From Cryphonectria parasitica EP155 (taxonomy: Eukaryota; Ascomycota; Sordariomycetes; Diaporthales; Cryphonectriaceae), in NCBI RefSeq assembly GCF_011745365.1, contig NW_024468911.1, forward strand, positions 924,759 through 988,758: DNA of 64,000 bases, given 5' to 3'. Below the pieces are notes generated by a model that saw only the letters and a program-made list of their open reading frames with translations, was not told where the DNA came from and did not search any database. The translations under genes and the position numbers were made by a program. Shown piece after piece: positions 1-11,354 of the stretch; the stretch's first letter is position 1; each line of letters starts with the position of its first letter.

Positions 1-944
1 AGAGGAGCCAGTTGAGTAGCAGTTCGCCTGACTCAAAGCTGCCGTGATCGGTGGGGATGACATAGCTGGGACAGGTGTTAATTTTCAAGCATCCAGATCC
101 ACCAGGCTACTATGCAGACAATGAGGAAGAAAAAAGAAGACATGGATGGGTATCATCACAAAATAGAAACCTGCATCGGAGTCCCATCAACATACCACAA
201 GATGTATGACTTATTTCCCAACAAGTCAAAACAGATGCCATTAAGGAAGAAGTCGGCCGTCTCCTTGGACACATCTCTCACAGGCACCGATCCTCGCCAA
301 GCAAAGTAGCCAGCGTAGTTCTCTGGCTCAGCCTGCGGAGCCTGCACCAGCTTTCGGACCGTCGAGTGGTTCCCGTCGGCGCCGATGACGAGCTCGGAGG
401 ACAGGGACCCTTCCTTGCCTGTCGCGTCGACATAATCGAGGCTGACCAGGCCGTCGGCATACTGCATGCCCGTCACCCGCTTCCCCGTCAGATACTGAAC
501 CTGTCCATCGCTGGGCCTCGCGGCCGGAGGGTCCGGACACGCTTTGGAGACGTAGCCGTCGAAGTTGGCCCGCAGGATGCGGTACACATAGCCCCAGTTG
601 GTCCAGTACCTGGTGGCCGTGCTGCTGCTGTAGACTTTGGGACGCGTGCGGAGGGACCAGTGCATGGCCTGCGACTGGAACGCGAGCCGCGCGCCTGTGA
701 TGTCGTTCTGGCGCAGGAACTTGTTCACATTGTCGCTGATCTGGATGCCGGCGTTGTGGCTGGACCGCTCCTCGTTGACGTCTTGTTCGAGGATGGTGAC
801 GTTGACGCCCTGGCGCTTGAGATAGAGACCGTGGATGAGTCCACTGAGGGAGCCACCGACCTAGAAATGGTGGTGGTATCAGATAGACAGTGAGGATAGT
901 GTGGCATGGGTTGAGAGGCTTACAATGACAGCTGAGGTCAGCAT
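1..944 (-). CDS. FAD-dependent monooxygenase, N-terminal part (cut by window edge)
   Basis: Family role: flavin monooxygenases of the PHBH/salicylate hydroxylase type hydroxylate aromatic or polyketide substrates using NAD(P)H and oxygen. I splice exons 944-924, 860-196 and 65-1. Intron 1 (63 bp) joins MLTSAVI to VGGSLSGL, completing the Rossmann FAD-binding glycine motif. A glutamate follows at the end of strand 2 (TILEQD), and the second FAD motif GADGNHSTVR is present. Intron 2 (130 bp) has a perfect GTATGT donor and CAG acceptor. It restores the continuation YVIPTDHGSFESGE typical of the family, so the stop met when reading through near position 156 is intronic. The C-terminal half lies outside the window. 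Substrate unknown. It may belong to a cluster further left. Confidence 0.85.
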
Positions 945-2623
945 CTTTATTGTTTTGTGTGCTGAGGGGCTTGCAGATGTTTGTGGAAGAAAAGACAGAG
1001 GTGCAGCGAAACTGCTTCATTCAATTGATGGATGCTTTCCAGTCAGTATCAATACTCTCTCGGCACGAGACTGCACGAGACTGCAGACAACGAGGATCAA
1101 TTCATAAGACCAGGGGCACTTTTCAGCCCCCAGCCGTTGGCAGTCTTGTCAGCTTCCCTCACATGCAATGCTGTGCTGGAAGTGATAAAGAAGTTTCAGA
1201 AGAGATAAGTTCACTGTTTGTTTTTGGTCTGTAAAAATGTAGTAAGTTGTACTCCTGAGTCACTGTTGTTTGATTGGAATTGGATGAAGATCAAGTAGTC
1301 ACTGGTCAGTTGATGGTGTGATTATGGTTTGGATTTATATGAAATCCATGCTGACAGGCGAGCGCAGCTGAATCACAGGTCAGCTGAAAGGTGAGGGTAT
1401 AATACCTGAATGGGTTATCTAAGAAACTAGGGGACTAACCTACTGTAGCATGGGGTAATTCCTAGCCTAAGCCTTGGACTGTGTGGCGCCGGTGAGGACC
1501 TCAGGGGCAAGTGAACTTTGATCGAACAACAACAAAATCAGCCCTCAAGAGTTGCAGAGGCCCACAAAAGACAGGTCAATTGATGAATTGATTAGATAGA
1601 GAATGTTTATCTTGAACCAACTAAAGTGTCCATTAAAAAGTACAGATCAGAACTCGGTCTGTTGGGACCTTGCTTTGCTTTACTTACTCACAGTGTGTTG
1701 GTTCATATGTTAATACAGTAATGCAACCTCCTCTCCCCCTTGAATCCGAACTATGAATTGCTTTCTTGCTGTCTGTACAGCATCTAATCACTATGTATGA
1801 AATTATCGAGTTCGCATGCCTTGGCGGTCTGGAATAATACGCCCCGAGCCAGGCACCGAAAACCATTCCGAGTATACAGACATAATATTCGATTTGCCCA
1901 ACAAGATAATCCGAGGTCGCACTCGCGCACGAATTCACCGCGTATTTCGGCGATTAAATATGTAGTATGATCTTCTCTCTGATGAGGGTGGCATGATTCT
2001 CATTCCTCTCTCCTCTCTCTTGACTGATGTAAAGAGATAAGCAGATGACAAGAAGGGTCTAGATATCTTCTGCATCTTTGAAGATGCAACGCGTCAGGAC
2101 GTATGGTTGGAAAATGGATTGTGCCATCCATCCCGAGGTCGCTTTCGGTGAGGATGATGGCACGGATCGATGGATCTAGGCAGTGTTTCCTCTCACTCTT
2201 TCTCCCCCACATCTTGTTATGGAAGACACAGACTCGCATGGTGTATAGTAATTACCGCCAATATTATCTTCTTGTCTGTTTTAATAAATAGTATATGCCC
2301 ACAAAGGAGAATGCAGCCATTGGTTCAAATTTCAAGGACAGCCTTCGCAGCCCAGATCATAATTTCTGTACACGGTTCGGGTTGGGGTCCCACTTCTCTT
2401 ATGTAATCCTTACCTCTTAGGAGCAACGACTTTTGCCTCGCTCCGTCCTCAAAATTGCGCTGCACAAAACATCACAGCATGACCTTTATAATTCTCAGCC
2501 ATTGCGTCCTTGCCATGGCGCAGCACCGCTTCCTGACTTTCTCCTGACTTTCTCCTCATCTCCTCTGAGCTTTCTTTCTCCCAAAAAAAAATTAAATTAC
2601 CCACCTGCATACCTGCGCCCGCC
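945..2623. other. Gene-free interval
   Basis: Divergent region between the FAD monooxygenase and PAN6. It contains short open frames without family resemblance or good codon structure. The pyrimidine-rich 70 bp before PAN6 looks like a fungal core promoter and leader. Confidence 0.6.
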
Positions 2624-4033
2624 ATGCTTCCACGCGCGCTGCGACCCATTGCGAGCTCGCGTGCCGCCTCACAATGCGCCTTGCGCAGCGCTGCCTCGAT
2701 AGCCTCCTCCTCCTCCTCCTCCTCCTCCTCGTCGCTGTCGTTGACATGCTCAAGACGTTACCAGAGTAGCGCTGCCACTGCTTCTGATACCGCTGCTGCC
2801 GCAAGCACGAGCACACCGTCGTCGCCTTCCACGCGCAGACTCGCCTCCCACCAGCACCAACACCAAGTACAGCGCGTCCTCACCATCTTCCAAGATGCCC
2901 CTCCGCGCCCCGAGGCCGAGTACATCCCCAACACGCCCATCCGTGTCCTGCGCACCGTGTCTGATGTCCGCCAGTGGACGTCAGATGTGTGCAGCAGCAG
3001 CAGCAGCAGCAGCCCATCTCCGTCCTCCTCTTCCTCCTCCCAAGACCAGGGCGTCGCCCTCATCCCGACCATGGGCGCCCTCCACGTAGGCCACACCGAT
3101 CTGATTCGCCAGGCCGCCCTCCGCGGGCACAACAAGATCGTCGTCAGTATATACGTGAACCCGGCGCAGTTCGGAGTGAGCGAGGACCTGGACAGCTACC
3201 CCAAGACGTGGGACGGCGACTGCGCCGTCCTCTCGTCCTTGTACCCAGAGCTCCAGAGCACGCTGGGAGGTAGCAGCAGCGACCTGCAGATGGCCGTCTT
3301 CGCTCCCACGACGAGCGAGATGTACCCCTCCGGCTTCCCAGGCCAGGAGCCCGACTCCAAGGGCAGCTTCGTAACCATCACCCCCGTGGGCGAGCTGCTC
3401 GAGGGCAAGACCCGCCCAACCTTCTTCCGCGGCGTCGCCACCGTGTGCATGAAGCTGTTCAACATCGTCCTCCCCTCGCGCGTCTTCTTCGGCCAAAAGG
3501 ACGTCCAGCAGACCGTTGTCATCCGCAAGATGGTGCGCGACTTCTGTCTGCCCCTCGATGTCGCCGTTGTCCCCACCACGAGGGAGCCCAGTGACGGCCT
3601 GGCCCTGAGCAGCCGCAACGTCTACCTCGGCACCAGACGACGTAGGACTGCTCCTGTCCTGGTCACTGCGCTGCGGGCTGCTGAGGCTGCGTACCTGGAG
3701 GAGGGGGCACTTGCGGCCGCCGACATCGTGCCCGCGGCTCTGAGGGTGATCTTGGACGTCTTGGACCAGCAGATGCGGCTGTCGCCTAGGGAAGGCGTCA
3801 TGTTTGAGCTGGACTACATCTCCCTGGCCGACCCTGACACCATGGAGGAGCTCGACGAGGTCGACCCGACCCGCGGCGCTATCCTGAGCGGCGCCATCAA
3901 GATGTTGCCTGTGTATGAGGCGCAGGAGGGCGAGGACCTGGGCCATAGTGGTGGTCCGCCCGTCAGGCTGATTGACAATATCATCCTGCCTCCTCGGATA
4001 CAAGAGCAAGCAGGCAAGGAAGATGATGCCTGA
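2624..4033 (+). CDS. PAN6: Pantoate-beta-alanine ligase (pantothenate synthetase)
   Basis: Catalyses ATP-dependent condensation of pantoate and beta-alanine to pantothenate, the last step before coenzyme A synthesis. Single exon, 469 aa. Visible family motifs: PTMGALHVGH (HIGH-like nucleotide-binding motif), SIYVNPAQFG, RPTFFRGVATV, VFFGQKDVQQ and SDGLALSSRNVYL. The first roughly 80 residues are Arg/Ser/Ala-rich (MLPRALRPIASSRAAS), suggesting a mitochondrial presequence. Two serine homopolymers (about residues 28-37 and 123-140) flank the start of the catalytic domain and make the protein longer than bacterial PanC (about 280 aa). The start ATG follows GCC in a good context. It converges with the acyltransferase gene downstream. 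Confidence 0.95.
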   Translation: MLPRALRPIASSRAASQCALRSAASIASSSSSSSSSSLSLTCSRRYQSSAATASDTAAAASTSTPSSPSTRRLASHQHQHQVQRVLTIFQDAPPRPEAEYIPNTPIRVLRTVSDVRQWTSDVCSSSSSSSPSPSSSSSSQDQGVALIPTMGALHVGHTDLIRQAALRGHNKIVVSIYVNPAQFGVSEDLDSYPKTWDGDCAVLSSLYPELQSTLGGSSSDLQMAVFAPTTSEMYPSGFPGQEPDSKGSFVTITPVGELLEGKTRPTFFRGVATVCMKLFNIVLPSRVFFGQKDVQQTVVIRKMVRDFCLPLDVAVVPTTREPSDGLALSSRNVYLGTRRRRTAPVLVTALRAAEAAYLEEGALAAADIVPAALRVILDVLDQQMRLSPREGVMFELDYISLADPDTMEELDEVDPTRGAILSGAIKMLPVYEAQEGEDLGHSGGPPVRLIDNIILPPRIQEQAGKEDDA

Positions 4034-4396
4034 ATGACAAAAGAGGGTTGTGACTTGTAGACGGTAGATATCATCCAGATGAGAGATTTTATGTACCGTG
4101 ATGCCGTGTGCTCTTGACGTACATATCGCAATTATACCCCAAGACGACTTCTTTTCTTTTCTATGCTAAACTCTTGGTGGGAGTTGTAGTATATGTCTTC
4201 ACCCATGCACACGGCTTCTTAATCGTAGAACGCACTGGATCAAAAATCGCTCGCTCTTCCCCATAAACACAATGCGCTCAGTCGATTAATTTCTTTCCTT
4301 CTTTCCTGCCGAAATATTACACATATTTGAACAAGAAGAAAAGAAGAAGAAGAAAAAAAAAAAAGAGATGATGGCCTCGCATGGATGATAGCCACA
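4034..4396. other. Convergent 3' intergenic region
   Basis: Shared 3' flank of PAN6 and the acyltransferase gene. A-rich and AAGAAG-rich (4325-4366). No coding signal seen. Confidence 0.6.
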
Positions 4397-7082
4397 TCAC
4401 AGCTTAGCCCTCTTCTCCAAGCTCCGCCTCCTCTTCCCCTCCTTAACGCTCCTCCGAAGCGCCGTCGCATCCTCGCTGCTGAGCGTCGGATAGCTCGCGC
4501 CCTCCCCCGCCTTCCCTTTCCCTTTACTCTTCTTCCCCTTCCCGTCCCCGGTGACGGCCTGCTCAAACAGCCGTCTGCCGAGCACATCCGTCAGCCGCAC
4601 CACGCGCGTGCTCACCGTCGCCCCGTTGCGCCGGTTCTTGCCCTCGCGGCGGCTGCTGGCAATCTTCTCTGTGAAGAGCCACAGCCTGCTGCCGAGGGCG
4701 TCGAGGCTGCCTGTCTGCGGGTCGCGGGCCGGCTGCCACTCGGGCGAGAGGCGGAGGCGCGGGGGTATTTTGGTATCTTTGGACCGGACCACGTCGATGA
4801 TGCCCTCTTCCTCGAAGCGCTGGTACGAGTTCTTGAGGGTTTCCTTGTTGACGGCCTCGAAGTAGGAGAGGTCGCCTTGGTGGTAGAGGGTTTTGCCGAG
4901 CTGTTTTGAAATCATGTCAGAATATTTGAGACCAGTCATTGTGTTCGTCTCTCTCTCTCTCTCTCTCTTTCGCATCCAAGAGGGACAGAAGATGATGGGC
5001 ATGACTTACTAGCTGCGCGCTGTTGTGAGCCTTGGACACCTCGATCCAGACCTCATTCTGCAGTCCCGGCGGAGGCGTCAGGCCCATCAGCGAGACAGCT
5101 GCCAGCCAGCTGGATTCTATAAAAGGCCATATCAGGAAACAGTAAAAGTCAAAGTTCTCCCGACCGACCTGTCTCTCTCGATCCGACAGCCCAATAGTCG
5201 TGATGTTCCCCTTCTCATCTCTCGTCAGCGTGATCACCTGGTCTGCCTCCAGCCCTGCGAGCGTCCTGTTCAAATTCACCGCCAACCCTTCCCCAGAGAA
5301 GATGAACTCGCCCCTGAACAGGGAAGACAGGAACAGCACCTGGTCGCGCAGGTCTCCGATCGAGATGTCCTGGATCGCGGGCCCGCCGCCCTGCTTGACG
5401 CGCGTGTACATGCCTGCGCTGACCAGCGCCTCGCTGATGAACAGGTGGATGGTCATGTTCCTGTAGAAGGAGAGCTGGAAGCGGTCGACGGCGTAGTACG
5501 TAGGCTCTGCGAGGCCCTCGACCACGCCCACCAGGTCCTTGCCCAGGACCTCCAGGCCGCGCTCGATGACGACCGACAGCGGCGCGTTGCCAAAATGCGC
5601 GACCCGCCCGCCCTTTGCGCGCACCCGCTCAATGAGCCACTCCACGCGGCGGATCAGCTCTGCCTTGCCGACGCCACGCCCTCGCAGCGTGAGCAGAACC
5701 GTGCCGATCAGCGCGGTGGGCATGACCACGGAGACATCGTTAATGTCGGCCAAGACCTTGTAGCCCAGCGTGCGGAGGAGTTTCTGCCGAATCATGGGAT
5801 CTGTCTCGCCGCTCGTACCAGCTGTGCTTTTCGTCGAGGGAGGTTTTCCGAGACGGGTCAGCTGCTCGTTGATGAAGCCGCGGAGACTCCATGGTTCGTG
5901 GAAGCGGACATCGACCCTGCCTAGCCGGAGGGAGAGAACGGACGAGCCGCCCGAGAGGAAGTCGGCCAGGTTTTCCTTCTTCTTGGGGACGCCCAGGAGC
6001 TCGGTCACGTACCCCTCCGTCTCGATGACCTTGTCGTATTGGGTGCTCACAGGACATATAATGGTGTCCTCGACGCGGCCAGACAGGAGGCTGTCGATGA
6101 TGAAGCTCAGAATGCCGAATTTCGGCGGCAGCAGCTTGCCCGTGCGTGATCTCCCGCCCTCGATGAAGCACTCAAAATTGAAGCCTCCCTGCAATAACGT
6201 ATCGATATAGGTCTGCACGAGCGTTGTATACAGCGCATCATCGCCAAAGGATCTCCGAATATAAAAGGCACCTGCATGCTGCAAAAAGCTGCCCACGAGC
6301 GGGAAGTTTAGGTTGTCGCCGGCGACAACGACGGGCAGCGCAATGCCCAGGCGGTAACAAATCAGCTGCATAGAGACATAGTCGACGTGAGAGCGATGGC
6401 AGGGCAGAAATACAATGCTCTGCTTCTTGGCGGCGGCCTGCTGGGCGACCCTCCGCAGCATCAGCACCTCCTCGCTCGAGACATGTATGCCCTGGTGATA
6501 GGCCCTGGTCAAGAGCTGGGTGGTGAGGTAGTACGCGCCCCTGATGAAGGTCTTGCTTTCGAACTTGCAAATCATGTGGTCTGTCCACTTCTCAGCGATC
6601 TCCCTCAGCCCTTGCTCCAAAGCAGTCCGGCGCTGTGCCTTCCGCACGACATAGTCCTTGCCGTTCCTGCTCTTGTTCTTGTCGCCTAACATGCCCTGTG
6701 CCTCCTCCACGGCAAGCCGCCTGTCTGCCAACCGTGCTATGCGGGCATTCAGCAGCGGCGCCGACAAGATCGCGTTCTTCATATTCTCGCTGAAGCCCGA
6801 GTAGAAGATGGGCTGGCCTATGACATGGTCGTATGCACGCCATCCAGTACCCGAGACATAGAGAGAGACCTCACGCAAGAACTGGAGGGGTTCAGAGCGG
6901 AAGTGCGCAGTGTATTTCATCAGGGCCTCCTCCTCCTGCGCTGCAGCTGCTGCAGCTGCGCCAGACGGAGTTGTGGACACAGGCGGCTCGATATAGCCAG
7001 AGGGATGGAGGGTGATCCGGTCACCGAGGATCTTCAGATCGGGTGCTGAATCCCTGCTTGCGTCGTCGTCGCCATTCGCCAT
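4397..7082 (-). CDS. Peroxisomal DHAP / glycerol-3-phosphate acyltransferase (PlsB/GNPAT family)
   Basis: Acylates DHAP or glycerol-3-phosphate at sn-1, the first step of ether-lipid or phospholipid synthesis. Exons 7082-5010 and 4900-4397 give 858 aa. The intron (109 bp) has a GTAAGT donor and CAG acceptor, phase 0. Acyltransferase block I is HRSHVD (H229 to D234, the HX4D catalytic pair). Block II includes the Arg in AFYIRRSFG, and block III is FIEGGRSRTGK (about 307-317), followed by the block IV region IICPVSTQYDK. The last three residues are AKL, a PTS1 peroxisomal signal. As I recall, animal GNPAT ends the same way. This favours DHAPAT over an ER GPAT. The N-terminus has an alanine run (42-48). 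It is divergent from POP4. Confidence 0.9.
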
Positions 7083-7832
7083 GGTGGGTAGAAAAGATCG
7101 GTACTCGTTTCGAGGAGAAGAAGGAGGACTAGCAGAAGAGTTGGGAGGGGGGGGGAGTATCGTTAGGGCTCGTTCCCGAGGTCTTCGGGGGTCTGGTTCG
7201 TGTGGCTATGGTACAATCATGATCTGTTGTTGGAATGAGCTGATGATATTCTTGCTGCAGAAATCAGGTCATTAGAGCAGGTTGCCTAGGCGTCTTTAAT
7301 GGTCGTCTGGTACTCAAGTAGGTAGGGTGTCATGCAGAGGACATACATGGCAGTAAATTGGCAGGTCACATTGACCTCCCCAGCGGACCAATTGTGGACT
7401 TTGCTTGTCCGTGGTGGTGTCTCCACCTTCACCACTCTTACTGCCGAGCCGCTGCGAATAAGAGGTGGGGGAAAGGAAATAGCATGTGAAGCTTGCATGC
7501 ATAATGACGCTAAATGGCCAAAATTACAGTAGCACTGCTGCTTTCCCCAGACTTTGGAGAACCGAAGCGGGCGGGCGGGGTTCCGACTTGAACCCTGGCC
7601 CTGCAGCTAGGCTGGCGGCAGGCTACATACAGGCTACAGGCGGGCCCTTGCAGTGGGAGCTTACAGCGGGTGATGGGTGGTACCGATAAGAGCTTTTTCA
7701 AAGCTCAGGAGTTTTCTTCCCTCGATCCAAACAAAACTTGAACCTCTCTTTTTCCAAAGTTCGACAGCTCAGACGTGATACAAAGAAAGAAGAAAAGAAG
7801 GAAGAGAAGAATTAAAAAGATATGATACGAAC
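7083..7832. other. Divergent promoter region (acyltransferase / POP4)
   Basis: 750 bp between two divergent starts. It has a G-rich run (7144-7156) near the acyltransferase and an AAGAAAGAAG-rich purine leader before POP4. No gene recognised. Confidence 0.6.
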
Positions 7833-8540
7833 ATGACATCCAGAGAACCTCCTACTACCCAAGCGCTCCTCGCGCGCGCCCACTCGCCAACCTCTGCCGA
7901 GCGCATCTACACTGAAAAGATCCAGCACCGCGCCATCTTCCTACGACCAACCTCCCCACCTCCACAGACCACAGCGAAGCAAGCCCGCCGCAAAGAACGC
8001 GAGCGCAAGGCAAAAGAGAGGAGGAAGGCCCTCAAACCCAAACCTCTCTCCGCGAAGCAGCGCAAGAAGCTCGGCCTGTACGAGGTTCCCCGCGATGGGC
8101 AGAAGTACGCCACCTTCGTGCCGCTGCATGACCTGTGGCTGGGCTACGTAAGGGAAATCCTGGGAAACGAGGTGCATACTGGCGGTCAGGGGGCGGCTGC
8201 GAAGCTGAGCGCCGCTGATTTCCATGGCGCCGAGGTTGAGGTGGTCAGAAGTGGGTGTGTTGGGCGGGTGGGGATCAAAGGGATCGTCATCAGAGACACG
8301 CGATTTGTCTTTGAGGTGATCACGCCCAAGAACAAGGTCAAGATCGTGCCCAAGGAGGGGACCATGTTCAGGGTTGAAGTGCCCCCACCAGCTGTGCCCA
8401 AGCTCGACGAGAACGCACATCAAGATGCTCGACCTTCGACCAAGAACCTGGTGTTTGAGATCTTGGGGGACCAGTTTGCCATTCGAGCGGCGGATCGGGC
8501 GAATCGGAAGTTCAAGCCGCACTTTCTGAAGAACATATGA
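7833..8540 (+). CDS. POP4: RNase P / RNase MRP protein subunit POP4 (Rpp29)
   Basis: Protein subunit of nuclear RNase P and RNase MRP, which process pre-tRNA 5' ends and pre-rRNA. Single exon, 235 aa, within the usual size range. The N-terminal half carries a strongly basic stretch (KQARRKERERKAKERRK) followed by LSAKQRKKLGLYEVP, typical of eukaryotic Rpp29. The C-terminal Sm-like fold is recognised from ADFHGAEVEVVRS, CVGRVGIKGIVIRDTRFVFEVIT and the PKEGTMFRVEVP strand. The start ATG follows a purine-rich leader. It converges on the DHH gene. Confidence 0.93.
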   Translation: MTSREPPTTQALLARAHSPTSAERIYTEKIQHRAIFLRPTSPPPQTTAKQARRKERERKAKERRKALKPKPLSAKQRKKLGLYEVPRDGQKYATFVPLHDLWLGYVREILGNEVHTGGQGAAAKLSAADFHGAEVEVVRSGCVGRVGIKGIVIRDTRFVFEVITPKNKVKIVPKEGTMFRVEVPPPAVPKLDENAHQDARPSTKNLVFEILGDQFAIRAADRANRKFKPHFLKNI

Positions 8541-8845
8541 GCAATATACGGCCGCTACGGAAAACAATGGCTGTGGGTCAACTGCAGCAAGATGCAGCAG
8601 GTATGACTACATGGGTGATGGGAATACGGATGCAGACGCAGACGCAGACGCAGACGCATATAAACAAATTCTGAGGTCAAGGTATGTCCAACCCAATGAC
8701 TCTATTCTGGCCCCAGCAAGATTTGTTTGGATGCTAATTATTGTTGTCTCGCCGCTTAGGAGCACGCCTTGTCCTAAACCTCGGCAACCATGAGCCACCA
8801 CCACTATATCAACCAAAAGCTAAGGAGTTGTCTTCGCTTTGATGT
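8541..8845. other. Convergent 3' intergenic region
   Basis: 3' flanks of POP4 and the DHH gene. It contains a short hexanucleotide repeat, annotated separately. No coding signal. Confidence 0.6.
8632..8658. repeat. GCAGAC microsatellite
   Basis: About four tandem copies of GCAGAC in the POP4 3' flank. Confidence 0.85.
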
Positions 8846-10393
8846 CTATGGCCTTTTACCGAAATAGTTTGTGATCATGTTCCCTTGCTTGGAGTCCTTC
8901 TTGGTCGAAGTTGCGCCCTCGGGCTTCTTCCCGACTTCCATAATCTCCAGCAGCTCCTCGAACTCCTTCACTGGAACGATGCCACCACTGGCCTCTTTAT
9001 GACCGCGAGCAAACGACTCTCCAAGTCTAGCTCGCAAGGTCTCGTCGGGCGCTTTTGCCGCGATACCACGGAGAATCTCTATGATGTTAACGGGAGGATC
9101 TCTTGCTCTGGCCGTCCGCGGTATGCGACAGGAGAAGTTCACCAGCCCCGGCGCATATCCTTCGTTGGCAACCATGACAACCTCCAGCTTGGCCGACTGA
9201 AGATGCCCAGCCCACCTCGTAGCAATCACGGGGTGCACCTGCGCTGCTGAATTGATCCGGAACACAGCGATCTTGGCGTCTCCGCTGAACTTAGGAGCTG
9301 TATGCGTACACCGCTCGACCTCAGCATTGACTTCTGCCCTTGCTGCTAGAAGCTCTCTGTTTCGGAGGAGATCTGATGGCGACTTGGCCGCCGTCAATGC
9401 TGCCCACGCCACAGGCACGCTGAACGACGCTGTTCGCCTCGGCGCATTGATCAACGACACTGCTTCGTTCAGTGCTTTCTTTGTGTATTTCTTGAAGGCC
9501 TCCTTCATGTCTGGAAATGGCGGCTCCCACTTGAGCGTATTGCCGAGATCCCCGTGTGTGCCCATGATGCAGAGCCAATCGCACTGGCTCTGAACCTCGT
9601 CATGCAGCTCTCGACAGATGAGATACGTCAGCAATGAGCTCGTCGCCACTGGTGGGCTGTCACAGGCGGAGACATGCCGCGAGCCCTCGGGAAATTCGTC
9701 CTCAAGCGCATGGTGATGGTCTATGACCAGTGCCTGGTGCGGGCTGTCAATCACGGCTGGGGATTTCCTGGAGCCTTGGTCGAGGACGAAAATGTATGCT
9801 GGCTTGTGGGCCCTCATGGCAGCTCGTTCTGTCTCGTCATGCACATTATTGCCCTTCTGGAGAAGATGTGCGACAATGAGTTTGGCATCAAGCCCAAGGA
9901 GTACCAGGGTCTTTTGCAGGACGGCGCCAGACGCCAAACCATCCGCATCTTTGTCGGGGACAATCAGTGTCTTTTGACCTGCCGAGACACTACCCTGGAT
10001 CAGTAGAGGAATTATTATGGAGTAGCTAGGCCTCTCTTTCTCACACACACTCCAGCTTACTCACCATTCTCGTATAAAGTCCTGGGCCGTGTCTATCTGG
10101 TCCTGAGGCGCAGGCCATATGATCTCGCCCGAGTCCGTCCTCAGGGATGGCGTGGCGTGGTATTCTGGTAGCTCTACCCGTCGCTTCTTGGACTTCGACT
10201 CGCCTGATCTTGTTGCTGCATTCCTCTTCATGATGGTCGTCGGTCCTAGAGATTTGCTCAGACGCAGCTTGGTCTGGACAGAACTTGGGGCCTGTAACGC
10301 AGCGCTGAAAACTTTTGTGGTGGTTACACAGAAACGCGTGCCCTTCGACACAAGACTTGGGTTCATGAGGGTCTGCTTTGACGCTGTAGTCAA
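8846..10393 (-). CDS. DHH-family phosphoesterase
   Basis: DHH enzymes are metal-dependent phosphoesterases or nucleases (RecJ, PPX1, prune relatives). Exons 10393-10065 and 9989-8846 give 490 aa. The 75-bp intron uses a GTGAGT donor and a TAG acceptor in phase 2, giving IRECVSAGQKT. The other nearby AG would shift the frame. Motifs: IVPDKDADGLASG (D122, D124, D126), FVLDQG (D180), VIDHHHALE (the DHH triad, D200-H202) and MGTHGDLGN. A DHHA1-like C-terminal region follows. The N-terminus (about 75 residues) may be a targeting extension, and an internal Met precedes the basic KSKKRRVE, an NLS-like patch. The tail QGNMITNYFGKRP resembles a PCNA-binding box. Exact substrate unknown. Confidence 0.85.
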
Positions 10394-10857
10394 CGAATAC
10401 TGGGCCTACAGAGTATCTGTTCAGCAGTTTGCTCTTGGTCTAATTTTGTTATTTTCTTTCCTTCTCTTCCGTACGGCACACAATGATGACGTCGGCGGCT
10501 CGGGAACCCTAAAACGGCTTGCTACTTACTTAGGCTTCCGGCTTGTGCAAGGTTAGATTTACTTAACAGCATGAGCGCCAGCCTTCTGCCATCGCCATAA
10601 TGAAACCAAAAGAGGACCTCGATTTCTTATTTAAACCAGTAAGATCGATTTTCATCCTAATTCACCGAGTTTCCTGCATCTGTATTATGTCGTCTCAACA
10701 TAACAATCAGAAGGAGAAATATATAGAATAATATCCTCAAGACAGGCAATTCGAGCACCAAATTAGTTCCAGCATGTGAACAGTGAGCCCCACGTCAACT
10801 TGGATCATTGCGAGCGAGAACGTCTCCTTCATCCAAGCGTTCTGAATACTTCTTCAT
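10394..10857. other. Intergenic region upstream of the DHH gene
   Basis: Promoter of the DHH gene and 3' flank of the next minus-strand gene. Contains a CRE-like TGACGTCG. Otherwise AT-rich, with no gene seen. Confidence 0.55.
10487..10494. promoter_or_regulatory. CRE/ATF-like site TGACGTCG
   Basis: Seven of eight bases of the palindromic CRE, about 95 bp upstream of the DHH gene start. A single match, so it could be chance. Confidence 0.3.
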
Positions 10858-11315
10858 CTACCTAACCACCACGCACCCCAGACACCGACACCCAGGCTCA
10901 GCCACCTCATAGACCGTACATCCCTCCACAACTGTCGAAGTCGGCACAGGTGGAAAGGTAAGAGTCCACCCCTCACGACAAGCCTGCGGCGCCAGCGGGC
11001 AGAAACACTGCGGCACGGGCTTCGTCGTCGACACCGTAGCGAAGCCCTCACAAGCAGGACCGTGGGCGAGGTCCCTGTCAGAAATGGAAGGCGGAGAAGT
11101 CACTCGGGGCGCGTGTGGCGCGAGCTCCCTGTCAGAAATGGAAGGCGGAGAAGTCACTCGGGGCGCGTGTGGCGCGAGCTCCCCAGCTGCTCGGCCGGGA
11201 AGGATATGACCAACGAGGTGGGGGTTGGCGGAGATCGTGATATGGGTGTTCTGCTGCAGTTGCTTCAGCCTGCGGTTGTTGTGGTGGTGGGCACGCCTGA
11301 GGATCGGTAGTGGCG

Positions 11316-11354
<39 letters not shown>

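Noticed and set aside
2981..4009. 342-codon minus-strand frame over PAN6
   Set aside because: Antisense shadow with no domain features.
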